Positions 33,154 to 41,421 of a DNA stretch of 51,059 bases are shown here, one piece after another. A program made the position numbers and the translations under genes. The DNA is from an uncultured Actinomycetes bacterium (GTDB taxonomy: Bacteria > Actinomycetota > Geothermincolia > Geothermincolales > RBG-13-55-18). The notes beneath the pieces are model-generated. The model was given only the letters and a program-made list of their open reading frames with translations, ran no database searches and was not told the origin of the DNA. How positions within the stretch are numbered: position 1 is the first letter of the stretch; each line of letters starts with the position of its first letter. The DNA lies in NCBI GenBank assembly GCA_937128055.1, contig CAKZMC010000150.1, positions 1 through 51,059 on the forward strand, written 5' to 3'.

Positions 33154-33642
33154 ATGCGGAAGGTGGTGGCCATTTCCGACACCCATATACCTAAGGTGGG
33201 GTCCCTCCTCCCTCCCGTCCTGCGGGAGGCCATGCGGGAAGCGGACCTCGTCCTGCATGCCGGCGACCTGGTGGACCTCTCCGTGCTGGAAGAGCTGCGC
33301 GGGCTGGCGCCGGTAGAGGCGGTGGCGGGGAACATGGACTACCCGGCGGTGAAGGCTGTCCTGCCCGAGCAGACGGTAATCGAGGTGGAGGGGAAGCTCA
33401 TCGGCCTGACCCACGGTTGGGGCCCCCCGCTGGGGATAGAGAGGAGGGTGCTCTCCCGCTTTTCCGGGGTGGACGTGGTGGTCTTCGGACACACGCATGC
33501 GGCGCTTGTGGAGGAGAGAAAGGGCACGCTCCTAGTGAACCCGGGGACCCCCACGGACAGGCGCTTCTCCAAGCGCCTGTCCTACGCCGTCATCACGGTG
33601 GACGGAGGGCGCGTGAGCGCGAGGATCGTCTGGTTGGATTAG
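33154..33642 (+). CDS. YfcE/MJ0936-type metallophosphoesterase
   Basis: A 162-residue phosphodiesterase of the calcineurin-like superfamily. Metal-binding motifs are visible in order: SDTH (D-x-H), GDLVD, GNMDYP (GNxD), LTHGWGPP and FGHTHAAL, ending with NPGTPTDRR. This is the full set for a two-metal (Mn/Ni) active site in the YfcE/MJ0936 subfamily. The natural substrate is unknown; members hydrolyse artificial phosphodiesters. ATG 33154 is preceded by AGAGG and, further up, AGGAGGC. The in-frame upstream start at 33055 adds an arginine-rich tail and is rejected. Confidence 0.92.
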   Translation: MRKVVAISDTHIPKVGSLLPPVLREAMREADLVLHAGDLVDLSVLEELRGLAPVEAVAGNMDYPAVKAVLPEQTVIEVEGKLIGLTHGWGPPLGIERRVLSRFSGVDVVVFGHTHAALVEERKGTLLVNPGTPTDRRFSKRLSYAVITVDGGRVSARIVWLD

Positions 33643-33696
33643 GGCGCGCATCCTGTCCGGCGGGATGGGGCCGAGGCGTTTGCGCGGGGGCGTCCT

Positions 33697-34317
33697 TCAG
33701 GGCGTTATTCCCCAGGTTTCCTTTTCGGAGAAGTCCAGCCCTCCCACCACCACCCAGCGTCCCTTGCCGGCTATGTCTTGGAAGCCCGCGACGTGGAGCA
33801 GGGGGTCGTTGACCGGGTCCTCATACCACTCGAGGTAGACCTCCCCCTCCTTGTCATTGAAGCTGTCCATCTTGTACTCGACGCTCTTGAAGATCTCGTC
33901 GCCTATGTAGCGGATGTTTCCGCCCGTTATCTTGACCACCGCCTCCGTCTCGCCCACGCTGGCCTCCACCAGCTGGATCTCGTGGAACTCCACTTCCCAT
34001 TCCTTGGAATTCCACTTTTCTCTCAGGGCGTCCAGCTGCTCGAGGCCGATGAACTGGCCGTTGTTGTCCAAGAGCACGACCGGGTTCACGACCTGGAGGA
34101 AAAGGTTGAAATCGCGGCCGTTATCCGGGTTGCGGACCCCGTCCTCGCCCTCTATCCATTCCATGGACTTGAACCATTTCTTCACGGCCGTCACCGGGCT
34201 TGTGTCTTGCGGGTCGAATTCGTCTAGGAACGATACCCCGCTCTGCCAGCCGCATCCCGCGGCAAGCAGGAGGACGGCAACGGCCGCTATGTAAACGGCG
34301 GTCTTCTTCAATCGCAA
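33697..34317 (-). CDS. Lipoprotein, NTF2-like-type domain suspected
   Basis: A 206-residue lipoprotein starting at TTG 34317 with GGGAGGT upstream. The signal peptide MRLKKTAVYIAAVAVLLLAAGC has a good lipobox. The mature part has TAVKKWFKSMEWIEG, NLFLQVVNPVVLL, WEVEFHEIQLVEASVGETEAVVKITGG and a final GRWVVVGG strand. The order of helices then strands resembles an NTF2-like/DUF4878 fold, as in the next gene upstream on the same strand, but homology cannot be shown by eye. No catalytic residues recognised. Confidence 0.8.
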   Translation of the reverse strand: MRLKKTAVYIAAVAVLLLAAGCGWQSGVSFLDEFDPQDTSPVTAVKKWFKSMEWIEGEDGVRNPDNGRDFNLFLQVVNPVVLLDNNGQFIGLEQLDALREKWNSKEWEVEFHEIQLVEASVGETEAVVKITGGNIRYIGDEIFKSVEYKMDSFNDKEGEVYLEWYEDPVNDPLLHVAGFQDIAGKGRWVVVGGLDFSEKETWGITP

Positions 34318-34451
34318 GTCCTACCTCCCGTGCATGTGTCCGCGCGGCCTAACCACGCGCGCCTTCGCTTCCTCGCGGGGCATTGCCCCGCTTTCCCACG
34401 TTTCCCGCGGGCTTGGGCGTCTTCAAGTATAGGGCAAGGGAAAGGGAGATG

Positions 34452-35174
34452 TCAGCCGCCCCCTCCTTCCTCCGCCTCGGGAAATTCAGGTTCGGCGGGA
34501 ACGACTTCCTCCACGGGGTAGGGCAGCTTGGCGGTGGCGTAATCCTGCACGATCCATGTCCCCTCGATCTTCACCAGCTTCACCAGCCGGGGATACTTAC
34601 CGAAATCCACCCCACCGCTGTTCACCCCGTTATCGTAGAAGCCCTCGAAGAACCCTCCCGTGACCTCTACCTCGGCGTATTCCCCTTCCTCCTTGACCAG
34701 CCGGGTGCGCAGGTCCTCAAGGACGTAGGAGTCGTAGTCTATCCCCTCCGTGTAGGGGTCGGGCTGGTACTCTCCGCTCTTGGCCATCTTGAAGACGTCG
34801 GGCTCGGTGTGTTTCAGGTAGGTGAGGACGTCCCTGTCCTTGATAGCCTGGTAGAAGGCCTTCACCGCCCTCTCCGGCTCGCTTACGCCGCCGGTAAGGG
34901 TTACGACCAGCACCACCGCCAGTACTATGAGCCCCAGGAGGAGGGTAACACCCATCCATGGCTTGGTGCGGCGCCTTGCCCTGCGCAGACGGCGCTCCAC
35001 CTCCGCCCGGTCCAACCCCTCTTTCTCCAGCTCTATCCGCAGGCGCGCGGCCTCGCGCAGGGCCTTGCGGCGCGCACGCGCCTTCTCGGCTTCCAGGCGC
35101 GCTATTCTCTCGCCGCACTCCTCGCAGTAGCGGCGCCCCTCGGGGTTTTCGTAACCGCAGTTGGGACAGCGCAA
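34452..35174 (-). CDS. Zinc-ribbon membrane protein with NTF2-like extracytoplasmic domain
   Basis: A 240-residue protein starting at TTG 35174 (GGAGG upstream). The N-terminus CPNCGYENPEGRRYCEECG is a four-cysteine zinc ribbon. A charged coiled-coil (about 25-70) and one membrane helix (about 74-96) follow. The outside part starts SEPERAVKAFYQAIKDRD, typical of DUF4878/NTF2-like lipoprotein domains, and ends with VKIEGTWIVQDYA and an acidic Gly tail. The layout (cytoplasmic zinc ribbon, helix, sensor-like outer domain) suggests signalling or scaffolding across the membrane. Function unknown. It is followed by the related lipoprotein and preceded by another zinc-ribbon gene. Confidence 0.82.
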   Translation of the reverse strand: MRCPNCGYENPEGRRYCEECGERIARLEAEKARARRKALREAARLRIELEKEGLDRAEVERRLRRARRRTKPWMGVTLLLGLIVLAVVLVVTLTGGVSEPERAVKAFYQAIKDRDVLTYLKHTEPDVFKMAKSGEYQPDPYTEGIDYDSYVLEDLRTRLVKEEGEYAEVEVTGGFFEGFYDNGVNSGGVDFGKYPRLVKLVKIEGTWIVQDYATAKLPYPVEEVVPAEPEFPEAEEGGGG

Positions 35175-35308
35175 CCGTTTCCTCCTCTCGTCAGCGTCGC
35201 TCGCCGGCAGGCCCGGCGCATCGGCCCTCGCTCGTCGCTACTCCTCGCTTTTCCCGCCATAGGACGATTTATGCGCGAAGGCGGTTTCCGCCGCGGCGGG
35301 CCGGCGCG

Positions 35309-35773
35309 TCAGGCCATCTTGTTGCCGCAGTTGGGGCAGAAGGCCGAACCTTCCGGGATCTCTCCTCCGCAGTTGGGACAGGTGGCGGCCGTGGCGGGCG
35401 CCGGTCCAGGCGGGGCGGGCGCGGCGGCCGGTGGAGGAGGAGGGGGTGGAGCCGACGCAGCGGGTTGGGGGGGTGCCGCGGCTTGGGGCGGAGCCTGCGC
35501 GGCCGCCTGCTTCTGGGCCTCGATCTGCCTCTCCACCTCCATCATCTCCCGCTCCATGTTGAAGATCTGTTCCACCTGGGGACGCAGCTCCTCGGGGTTC
35601 ACCTGGCTCTGCCGGAACTGGTTGAGCAGCGCCTCGCCCAGCTGGGTCACCATATCGTCCCTCTGCTTGCGCATGGTATTGAGCTGCGATTTCTGCTTGG
35701 TGCTGTCCAGGGCCTGGTCCAGCTGGGCACCTATGCTGGAGGCCTGTTCCTTCAACTTGTCAAAAAAACCCAT
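35309..35773 (-). CDS. Coiled-coil protein with C-terminal zinc ribbon
   Basis: A 154-residue cytoplasmic protein. MGFFDKLKEQASSIGAQLDQAL is an amphipathic N-terminal helix and a coiled-coil region continues to about 90. An Ala/Pro-rich linker (about 90-128) leads to a zinc ribbon CPNCGGEIPEGSAFCPNCGNKM at the C-terminus. ATG 35773 has GAGGTGA upstream; GTG 35782 is possible. Proteins with this layout are common near envelope-stress or secretion genes, but no role is established. Together with the preceding membrane zinc-ribbon gene it suggests a small functional group. Confidence 0.8.
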   Translation of the reverse strand: MGFFDKLKEQASSIGAQLDQALDSTKQKSQLNTMRKQRDDMVTQLGEALLNQFRQSQVNPEELRPQVEQIFNMEREMMEVERQIEAQKQAAAQAPPQAAAPPQPAASAPPPPPPPAAAPAPPGPAPATAATCPNCGGEIPEGSAFCPNCGNKMA

Positions 35774-35899
35774 GACACTCACCTCGTTCCTCTCGCTGCT
35801 TGGAGTTCATCGCCGAAAATCATCCCGATGACATTATAAAGCATTCCCGGCGGCTACGGTCATAAGAGGGGCGTGGTTCAGGCCGACCGGATATGGACA

Positions 35900-36315
35900 G
35901 GGCCGGGCGAGCGGCATCGCAGGTGGCCTCATGATATTTGGACATGGGAATGGAGGCAGCGGAAGGGCGCGGAGGTAGCGAAAAGGCTGTTCCCTACGGA
36001 AAAGGAGGTGCTTGCGGGGGGACGCGCGTCGCGGAGCGAGCCCTATCTCCCGGCCCGGGCCGGAAGAAGTAGGGATTTCCACCCACCTTGCCCGTGAACG
36101 GCAGAGTTGGTCGCAGCGCAGCCTGCGGAGCGATACCACTGCACGGCGGCCCGGGCCGGAAGAATGTGGTATTCGCTGCTTGCGGGGGATGGGTGCGGCG
36201 AAGGCCCGTCCAGAGGGCCGAGACGCACTCCATCCCCAGGAACGACCCCTCTCGGACATGAACGCGGTTTGACCCCAAAGTATGTCTGGTTTGAGGCCTG
36301 GCCCCGAAGTGTTGA
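35900..36315 (+). repeat. Dispersed repeat, full copy B
   Basis: The longest copy of the dispersed repeat. Its first half matches the window start (minus strand) and its second half (about 36094-36286) matches the window end (minus strand). Inside are two hairpin units sharing the core CCCGGGCCGGAAGAA. The flanks differ yet pair in both: CCCTA/TAGGG (36041-36045, 36070-36074) and ATACCAC/GTGGTAT (36133-36139, 36166-36172). It ends with an inverted-repeat module GACAT...ATGTC (36255-36286) and a second module containing CTGGCCCCGAAGTGTTGA (36298-36315). No coding frame is credible, and the element separates the zinc-ribbon gene from the flavoprotein gene. From 35774 to 35899 I see nothing. Confidence 0.75.
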
Positions 36316-36328
36316 AACCGGGCCAAGA

Positions 36329-37753
36329 TCAGAAGGGGGGTTCTTCGCCGGTGAGGAGGCGGTGGATGGCGCGGGCGGAGCGTTTCCCCGCCCCCATGGC
36401 CTCGATCACCGTGGCCGACCCGGTGACGATATCGCCGCCGGCGAAGACGTTGGGTATGGAGGTCCTGCCGGTTTCGGGGTCGGCATCGATGTACCCCCAC
36501 TTGTTCAGCCGCAGTTCGGGCAAGGTGGAGGGGAGCAGCGGGTTGGCACGGGTGCCGATGGCCATGATAACCAGGTCCACCTCGATCTCGAATTCGGATC
36601 CCGGGATGGGTACGGGACGGCGGCGTCCGCTCTCGTCCGGTTCACCCAGCTCCATCTCCAGGCACTCCATGGCCCTTACCCAGCCCCTCTCGCCCAGGAT
36701 GCGCTGGGGCAGGGTGAGGTATTTGAAGACGACGCCCTCCTCCTCGGCATGGGCTATCTCCTCCGCCCGCGCGGGCATCTCGGCGCGGGAACGGCGGTAG
36801 ACGATGGAAACCTCCTCCGCGCCCAGGCGCAGGGCGGTGCGGGCGCTGTCCAGGGCGACGTTGCCTCCGCCGATCACCGCCACGCGCCTGCCCCGCTTGA
36901 TGGGGGTGTCGTACTCCGGGAAGAGGTAGGCCTTCATGAGGTTGGAGCGGGTTAGATACTCGTTGGCGGAGTAAACGCCGTTCAGGTTCTCGCCGGGGAT
37001 GTTCATGAACATGGGAAGGCCTGCGCCGATACCTATGAAGGCTGCTTGGTAGCCGGAAGCCAGCAGTTCCTGGAGGGTGGTGCTGCACCCGATGACCTGG
37101 TCCAATAGGATCTCCGCTCCCAGGCTGCGGATATACTCCACCTCGCGTTCCACGATGGCCTTGGGAAGGCGGAACTCCGGTATTCCGTAGGTTAGGACAC
37201 CCCCGGATGAGTTGAGGGCCTCGAAGACAGTCACCTCGTGTCCCATGCGGGCGAGGTCGCCGGCGCAGGTGAGTCCAGCGGGGCCGGAACCGATCACCGC
37301 TATGCGCTTCCCCGTAGGCTTGGGCCTGGAGGGCGCCGTCGCTTTTCCGTGGGCCGCCTCATAGTCTGCCGCGAAGCGCTCCAGGCGCCCGATGGCCACC
37401 GGCTCGCTCTTCTTGCCCAGGGTGCACACGGCTTCACACTGGGTTTCCTGGGGGCATACACGGCCGCAGATGGCCGGGAGGTTGTTCTTCTCCTTCAGCT
37501 TCGCCGCTGCCGCTGCGAAGTCCCCCTTCTCTATGGCGGCGATGAAGGCGGGGATATCGATCTCCACCGGGCAGCCCGCGACGCAGGGCTTCTTGCGGCA
37601 CTGCAGGCAGCGCGACGCCTCGGCCATCGCTTCCCGCTCCCCGTAGCCCAGGGTGACTTCATCGAAATTCCTGACTCTCTCCCGCGGATGCTGCTCCGGC
37701 ATGGGATTCCTTGGCAGCCGAGCCCTTTCTTTCTTCTTTCCATTATCTGCCAA
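36329..37753 (-). CDS. gltA: NADPH-dependent glutamate-synthase-small-subunit / NfnB-like flavoprotein
   Basis: A 474-residue oxidoreductase. An N-terminal Fe-S domain carries CLQCRKKPCVAGCPV and CGRVCPQETQCEAVC (two 4Fe-4S clusters). Then come an FAD-binding GSGPAGLTCAGDLA and a NADPH-binding GGGNVALDSARTALRLG, ending AMGAGKRSARAIHRLL. This is the archaeal/anaerobe GltA type, equally close to NfnB, the large subunit of electron-bifurcating ferredoxin-NADP reductase. An NfnA-like subunit is encoded at 45978-46793 rather than adjacent, so the NfnB role is likely but unproven. TTG 37753 is chosen because GGAGGT lies nine bases upstream and the N-terminus then matches the family. Confidence 0.92.
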   Translation of the reverse strand: MADNGKKKERARLPRNPMPEQHPRERVRNFDEVTLGYGEREAMAEASRCLQCRKKPCVAGCPVEIDIPAFIAAIEKGDFAAAAAKLKEKNNLPAICGRVCPQETQCEAVCTLGKKSEPVAIGRLERFAADYEAAHGKATAPSRPKPTGKRIAVIGSGPAGLTCAGDLARMGHEVTVFEALNSSGGVLTYGIPEFRLPKAIVEREVEYIRSLGAEILLDQVIGCSTTLQELLASGYQAAFIGIGAGLPMFMNIPGENLNGVYSANEYLTRSNLMKAYLFPEYDTPIKRGRRVAVIGGGNVALDSARTALRLGAEEVSIVYRRSRAEMPARAEEIAHAEEEGVVFKYLTLPQRILGERGWVRAMECLEMELGEPDESGRRRPVPIPGSEFEIEVDLVIMAIGTRANPLLPSTLPELRLNKWGYIDADPETGRTSIPNVFAGGDIVTGSATVIEAMGAGKRSARAIHRLLTGEEPPF

Positions 37754-37963
37754 TAGATGACCTCCTGCTCCATCCCGGGCCACCGGCGGCATGTTGCACC
37801 GCTTGCTTCCGCCTCGGCGGTATTCTAACAACCTCCCAGCCGATTTTAAAGTTGCCCTTGCAAGCATGAGGTCAACGGAGCAAGCAAACGCAAGGGTCGT
37901 TCATCGCCCATGTGTCCCATGGGAATGTGGGGTTACTGGCTCCGGGACGGAAAAGCCACGTCC

Positions 37964-38064
37964 AGATATGAACGCGATTTGACCCCAGTATATGTCTGCG
38001 GCGGAGTCCCCTGCCTTGGGTCCGCCTAAAAGGCGACATGCGAGGCCTGACCCCAAAGTGTTGA
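37964..38064 (+). repeat. Copy of the inverted-repeat and CTGACCCC modules
   Basis: The 34-base module AGATATGAACGCG...ATGTCT (37964-37997) and the second module GAGGCCTGACCCCAAAGTG (from 38042) occur in the same order and strand as in copy B, but spaced further apart. The long left part of the element is missing here. It lies between the flavoprotein gene and the divergent DUF4349 gene. Confidence 0.7.
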
Positions 38065-38134
38065 CAGGGGGGAACCGCGGAGGTTGGGAAAACATCCTAA
38101 GAACAGGTCTGGGAAACGGGGAAGGGAGGAGAAG

Positions 38135-39073
38135 ATGGCCCGGTTGCGGATATGCAAAGTAGCGGTACCGGCGTTGGTAATCCTGGCCATATGCGCGGGA
38201 GCAGCCGTGGCCGGCTGCGGTGAGGAGACGGTCGAGGCCGTGCGGGACGAGGACAACACGTTTAGCTTCGATAAGAAAACGGGTGGCGAGGAATCAATCG
38301 TCGACTCCGCGGAATATGGACCACACGAGCAAGGGGAAGTGAGAACGGAAGAGCCGGCATCGCTGGGCACGTCAGGCGGATCCACCCTCCCGGAACTGCA
38401 ATTGAGGGTGATCAAGAACGCCCTGGTGAAGATGGAGACGGGCAAGGGCGGCTACGCAGATGTAAGGGAAGACGCGGTAGCCCTGGCCGCAGGGGCGGGA
38501 GGTTACGTGCAGAGCGAGAGTTCCGGCCGCGATGACGACGGTCTCACCCACGCCACCCTTACCCTGAGGATCCCGGCCGCGAAGTTCGACGAGGTAATGG
38601 AAGGGATCGCCTCGTTGGGGGAGGTCACCTCCGCGCAGGTATCGACCAGCGACGTCAGCGCAGAGTACGTGGACCTGGAGAGCAGGCTGCGCCACCTGCA
38701 GGCGGAGGAGGCATTTTACCTTTCACTCATCGGGGAGGCCAAGTCGGTGCAGGAGATGATCTCCATCCGCGAGCACCTCTCCTCGGTGCAACTGGAGAAG
38801 GAGCAGGTGCAGGGAAGGATGAACTTCCTCGACCAGCAGGTGGAGTTCTCCACCCTCACCCTCTCCTTGGACGAGGTGGGCGAGGAAGACGGTGAGGGGT
38901 TCTGGGATTCCGTGGCCAGCGGGTTCAAGGCCTTCGGCAGGGGACTGCGGGCGGTTGCCCTGGGCCTCTTCTACGCGTTGCCCTACCTCGTTCTCATACT
39001 GGTGGTGGCGGGGATCGTCTATTCGGTGGTGCGCCGCAGGCGGCGCGCGTCACGGCAAGCGGGGGAAAGCTGA
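38135..39073 (+). CDS. DUF4349 lipoprotein
   Basis: A 312-residue lipoprotein. Signal peptide MARLRICKVAVPALVILAICAGAAVAGC ends in a good lipobox. The DUF4349 domain spans about 90-300: NALVKMETGKGGYADV, YVQSESSGRDDDGLTHATLTLRIPAAKFDEVM and the STSDVSAEYVDLESRLRHLQAEEAFYL helix, followed by a coiled coil. A C-terminal membrane helix (about 277-300) is followed by RRRRR. It should be anchored at both ends of the outer-surface domain. Function unknown in the family. The ATG at 38135 has GGGAGGAGAAG upstream; the earlier ATG at 38084 falls next to repeat sequence and is rejected. Confidence 0.88.
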   Translation: MARLRICKVAVPALVILAICAGAAVAGCGEETVEAVRDEDNTFSFDKKTGGEESIVDSAEYGPHEQGEVRTEEPASLGTSGGSTLPELQLRVIKNALVKMETGKGGYADVREDAVALAAGAGGYVQSESSGRDDDGLTHATLTLRIPAAKFDEVMEGIASLGEVTSAQVSTSDVSAEYVDLESRLRHLQAEEAFYLSLIGEAKSVQEMISIREHLSSVQLEKEQVQGRMNFLDQQVEFSTLTLSLDEVGEEDGEGFWDSVASGFKAFGRGLRAVALGLFYALPYLVLILVVAGIVYSVVRRRRRASRQAGES

Positions 39074-39106
39074 GAGCGGCCGCCTTCCGCGCATGGCGGG
39101 CACGCC

Positions 39107-39301
39107 TCACCCCTCGCGGGGGCGCAGCAGGACTTTGTGGTCCAGGAAGGTGATGGCGGCGATCTCGGCGTCCAGCACGCTCTCCTCGCCTATGATGCTG
39201 GAGAGGTAAACCTTGCCCCCCTCCTCCTTGATGTTGACCACGTCCTCCATGACCAGCTTTTCCTGGCCACCCTCTACCATGTAGGCATGGGATTCACACA
39301 T
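39107..39301 (-). CDS. cooT: CooT-family nickel-binding protein
   Basis: A 64-residue protein matching CooT. MCESHAYMVEGGQEKLVMEDVV has the Cys2 that in characterised CooT binds nickel in a dimer. It continues with small beta strands and ends ITFLDHKVLL. CooT helps load nickel into carbon-monoxide dehydrogenase in organisms that have it, although cooT-like genes also occur without CODH nearby. The ATG at 39301 lies inside the end of the DUF5318 gene (eight-base overlap), with GAGAGGGAG just upstream, so translation is coupled. A CooC-type ATPase lies at 46871-47665. Confidence 0.88.
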   Translation of the reverse strand: MCESHAYMVEGGQEKLVMEDVVNIKEEGGKVYLSSIIGEESVLDAEIAAITFLDHKVLLRPREG

Positions 39302-39677
39302 CTCCCTCTCCCCTCGAGTTGTCGAAGCTGATGCTGCGCACCAGGTGGTTCCAACTGCATCCCACGCAGACCTCCACGACGTAGCAGGTGAAGCTGCGGT
39401 ACTTTTCCCGCAGCCCGTCGAAGACGATGCGGGTGGGAAAGACCCTGCCGTTGTCGTAATCGAGCTCATCCCCGTAGACGAAGTTCAGCAGGCGCAGGTT
39501 CTCGCGGCGGCAGATGGGGCACACGGCGCGCGTATCCTCCCCCACGTTCCTGGCGATGCGGCGTATCTCGGGGTGGGCATCGCAAACGTCGTAGATGGAG
39601 ATGCGGCCGGTGCGGTAATCGCGCAGGACCGACCGCTTGCGCAACGTGTAATCGACGGTGGTGGCTACGCTTCTCAT
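39294..39677 (-). CDS. DUF5318 protein
   Basis: A 127-residue protein of the actinobacterial DUF5318 family: VDYTLRKRSVLRDYRTGRIS, VCDAHPEIRRIARNVGE, CPICRRENLRLLNFVYGDELDYDNGR and YVVEVCVGCSWNHLVRS. The four cysteines in two CxxC pairs probably form a zinc ribbon. No function is known. Its 3' end overlaps the cooT gene. The family is mostly seen in Actinomycetota, making it the best single lineage marker in this window. Confidence 0.93.
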   Translation of the reverse strand: MRSVATTVDYTLRKRSVLRDYRTGRISIYDVCDAHPEIRRIARNVGEDTRAVCPICRRENLRLLNFVYGDELDYDNGRVFPTRIVFDGLREKYRSFTCYVVEVCVGCSWNHLVRSISFDNSRGEGDV

Positions 39678-39783
39678 GCGGCTTTCCTCGCTCGTGCTAT
39701 GCCTCCAACGGGTTAATTATACCCCATGGCCCGTAGATACCATTCTTGTGCCCTGTACGGGGGAGCGGATCGGCCGCGCAAAG

Positions 39784-40410
39784 TCATGTGCGCTGGTCCG
39801 CGCTCTCCATGCCCTTGAGATGGCTTATGTCGTTCATGCTTCGCAGCATCCATCCTCTCTCCCCGTGTGCGATGACGTTGATGGCCCCGTTGGACTGGTC
39901 CACGCGCCAGAAGCCGGCGGTGGGGAGTTCTAAGACGATGCAGAGGATCAGGCGGTTGATGAGTTTGTGCCCCACCAGGAGCACCATACCGTCGTGCTGC
40001 CCCGCTAATCTCTCCAAGCCTGCCTGCAGTCTCTCCCGCACCGAGAGCAGGGACTCGCCCTCCGGGAAGACCACCGCCTCCGGGTTTTCCACCCATTTGG
40101 AAAATATCTCGGGCCAACCCTCGCGCACCTCGTCCACGCTCTTGCCGCTCCACAGCCCGTAATCGACGTCGTTGAAGTCCGCGAGCGGCTGCACCTCGCC
40201 GCCGTGCTGCTCGGCTATGGCACGCGCCGTTTCCAGAGAGCGCTTCAGGGGGCTGGAATAAAAGGCCTCGAAACTATGCTCGGAGAGGCGGGAAGCCGCC
40301 GCGCGCGCCTGCATCCTGCCCCGCTCGTTCAGGGGAAGGTCCACGCGTCCCCGGAATACGTCCGCCCGGTTGTACTCCGTCTCCCCGTGCCTGACCAGTA
40401 TCAGCTCCAC
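39784..40410 (-). CDS. Histidine phosphatase (phosphoglycerate-mutase-like) family protein
   Basis: A 208-residue phosphatase. The catalytic motif LVRHGETEYN holds the phospho-accepting His near residue 8, FYSSPLKRSLETA supplies phosphate-binding arginines, and the second catalytic histidine is in LLVGHKLINR. This is the branch that includes CobC-like alpha-ribazole phosphatases and broad-specificity phosphatases; the substrate cannot be assigned. The GTG start at 40410 has GGGGAGAAGAG upstream. It is not clearly linked to neighbours. The gap 40411-40661 is unremarkable. Confidence 0.9.
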   Translation of the reverse strand: MELILVRHGETEYNRADVFRGRVDLPLNERGRMQARAAASRLSEHSFEAFYSSPLKRSLETARAIAEQHGGEVQPLADFNDVDYGLWSGKSVDEVREGWPEIFSKWVENPEAVVFPEGESLLSVRERLQAGLERLAGQHDGMVLLVGHKLINRLILCIVLELPTAGFWRVDQSNGAINVIAHGERGWMLRSMNDISHLKGMESADQRT

Positions 40411-40661
40411 GCTCTTCTCCCCTCCGCGTCTTCCCTGCCGTGATGACGGAGGATATATGGAGATGTCCTTTCCTGCACGTCCTCAAGAATATATAGTAGT
40501 CGGGGACGTCGCGGCAACGACGTCGGGCATCGCCTGTTATCAAGAGGTACTTTGGCCGGACGGGTTGTGGGGCGGAAATGGGGAAAAACGCGGGGCTTTC
40601 GGGAATCGCTGCCGTTAGCCGCTGCGCGCGATCGGTTTGGGCAACCGTTCGGAGCGGGAGG

Positions 40662-41117
40662 TCACTGGTTGATGACCTTGGCGGCTTCCACCGCCTCCAT
40701 GTAGCCTTGGGTTGTGTAATAGATCGCGCGGTCGAAGTAGAGCACCACCTGGTTGTTGAGCTCCAGGGCCTGGTATAGCTCCAGGTTGGTCTGGGTGAGG
40801 CCCTCTGAGATCACCTCGAGCCAGAGGTAGCGCTTGAGCAATATGAGGGCCATGATGACCTCTTCCAGTCGGAATCCCTCCTGGTAGCGCCTCCGTCCCA
40901 GGTTCATGTAGAAGTGCCTTATCTCCTCCTTCTGCGTCTCCGGGCTCAACCAGTAGCCCAGGCGCTCGTAGACCGCCATAGCCCTCTCGAAAAGGAGTTC
41001 TTCCGGAAAGTGGTGGTAGGTGGGTGTGTACCTGGACTGCCTGACTTCCTTAAGCCATAGTTTCGCCACTTTGTCCGCCCTGGTTTCGATCATCTTGATG
41101 AATCGTCTGGTCAGCAC
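40662..41117 (-). CDS. RsbRD-N-like sensor protein
   Basis: A 151-residue all-helical protein resembling the N-terminal domain of RsbRD sensors (histidine-kinase-N/globin-like four-helix fold): TRADKVAKLWLKEVRQSRYTPTY, LSPETQKEEIRHFYMNLGRRRYQEGFRLEEVIMALILLKRYLW. The STAS output domain is absent. Stand-alone versions are found in anaerobic actinobacteria and deltaproteobacteria and may act as partners in stress signalling. The GTG at 41117 follows GGAGGTTAAC. It has one of the best promoters in the window (41176-41203). Confidence 0.8.
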   Translation of the reverse strand: MLTRRFIKMIETRADKVAKLWLKEVRQSRYTPTYHHFPEELLFERAMAVYERLGYWLSPETQKEEIRHFYMNLGRRRYQEGFRLEEVIMALILLKRYLWLEVISEGLTQTNLELYQALELNNQVVLYFDRAIYYTTQGYMEAVEAAKVINQ

Positions 41118-41175
41118 GTTAACCTCCAGAGTGAGAACATCGCTCCTTGTTCCCTGTTGGGCGAAAGACAGAGAT

Positions 41176-41203
41176 ATTATACCTTTTTCGAACCCCTTTT
41201 CAA
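41176..41203 (-). promoter_or_regulatory. Sigma-70-type promoter of the RsbRD-N gene
   Basis: On the minus strand: TTGAAA (41198-41203), 16 bases, TATAAT (41176-41181). Transcription would start near 41169, giving a leader of about 50 bases with the ribosome site. The rest of 41204-41421 shows nothing else. Confidence 0.6.
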
Positions 41204-41421
41204 ATTGATCGCGCCGCTTCGCCGCAAGGGTGACAACCTCTCGCTTGGCCCGCGCCTCGCTATTGGTTATGCGGGTTCTGCCGCTGTTGCCGGATGATCG
41301 CGGCCTCGACGGGAGTCACCCCCTTCGGGGACGCGGCCCGCTCGCCGAGGGGAAACCGCGCCCGTTAAAACGAGGCGGCGTTTCCGAGCCGGGTCGAAGG
41401 TTGCGGAGGCTTTGCCGGCCC

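Noticed and set aside
34383-35831. A 482-codon open frame on the plus strand
   Set aside because: It is antisense to both zinc-ribbon genes and contains long low-complexity Gly/Ala runs. No ribosome site and no recognisable domain.
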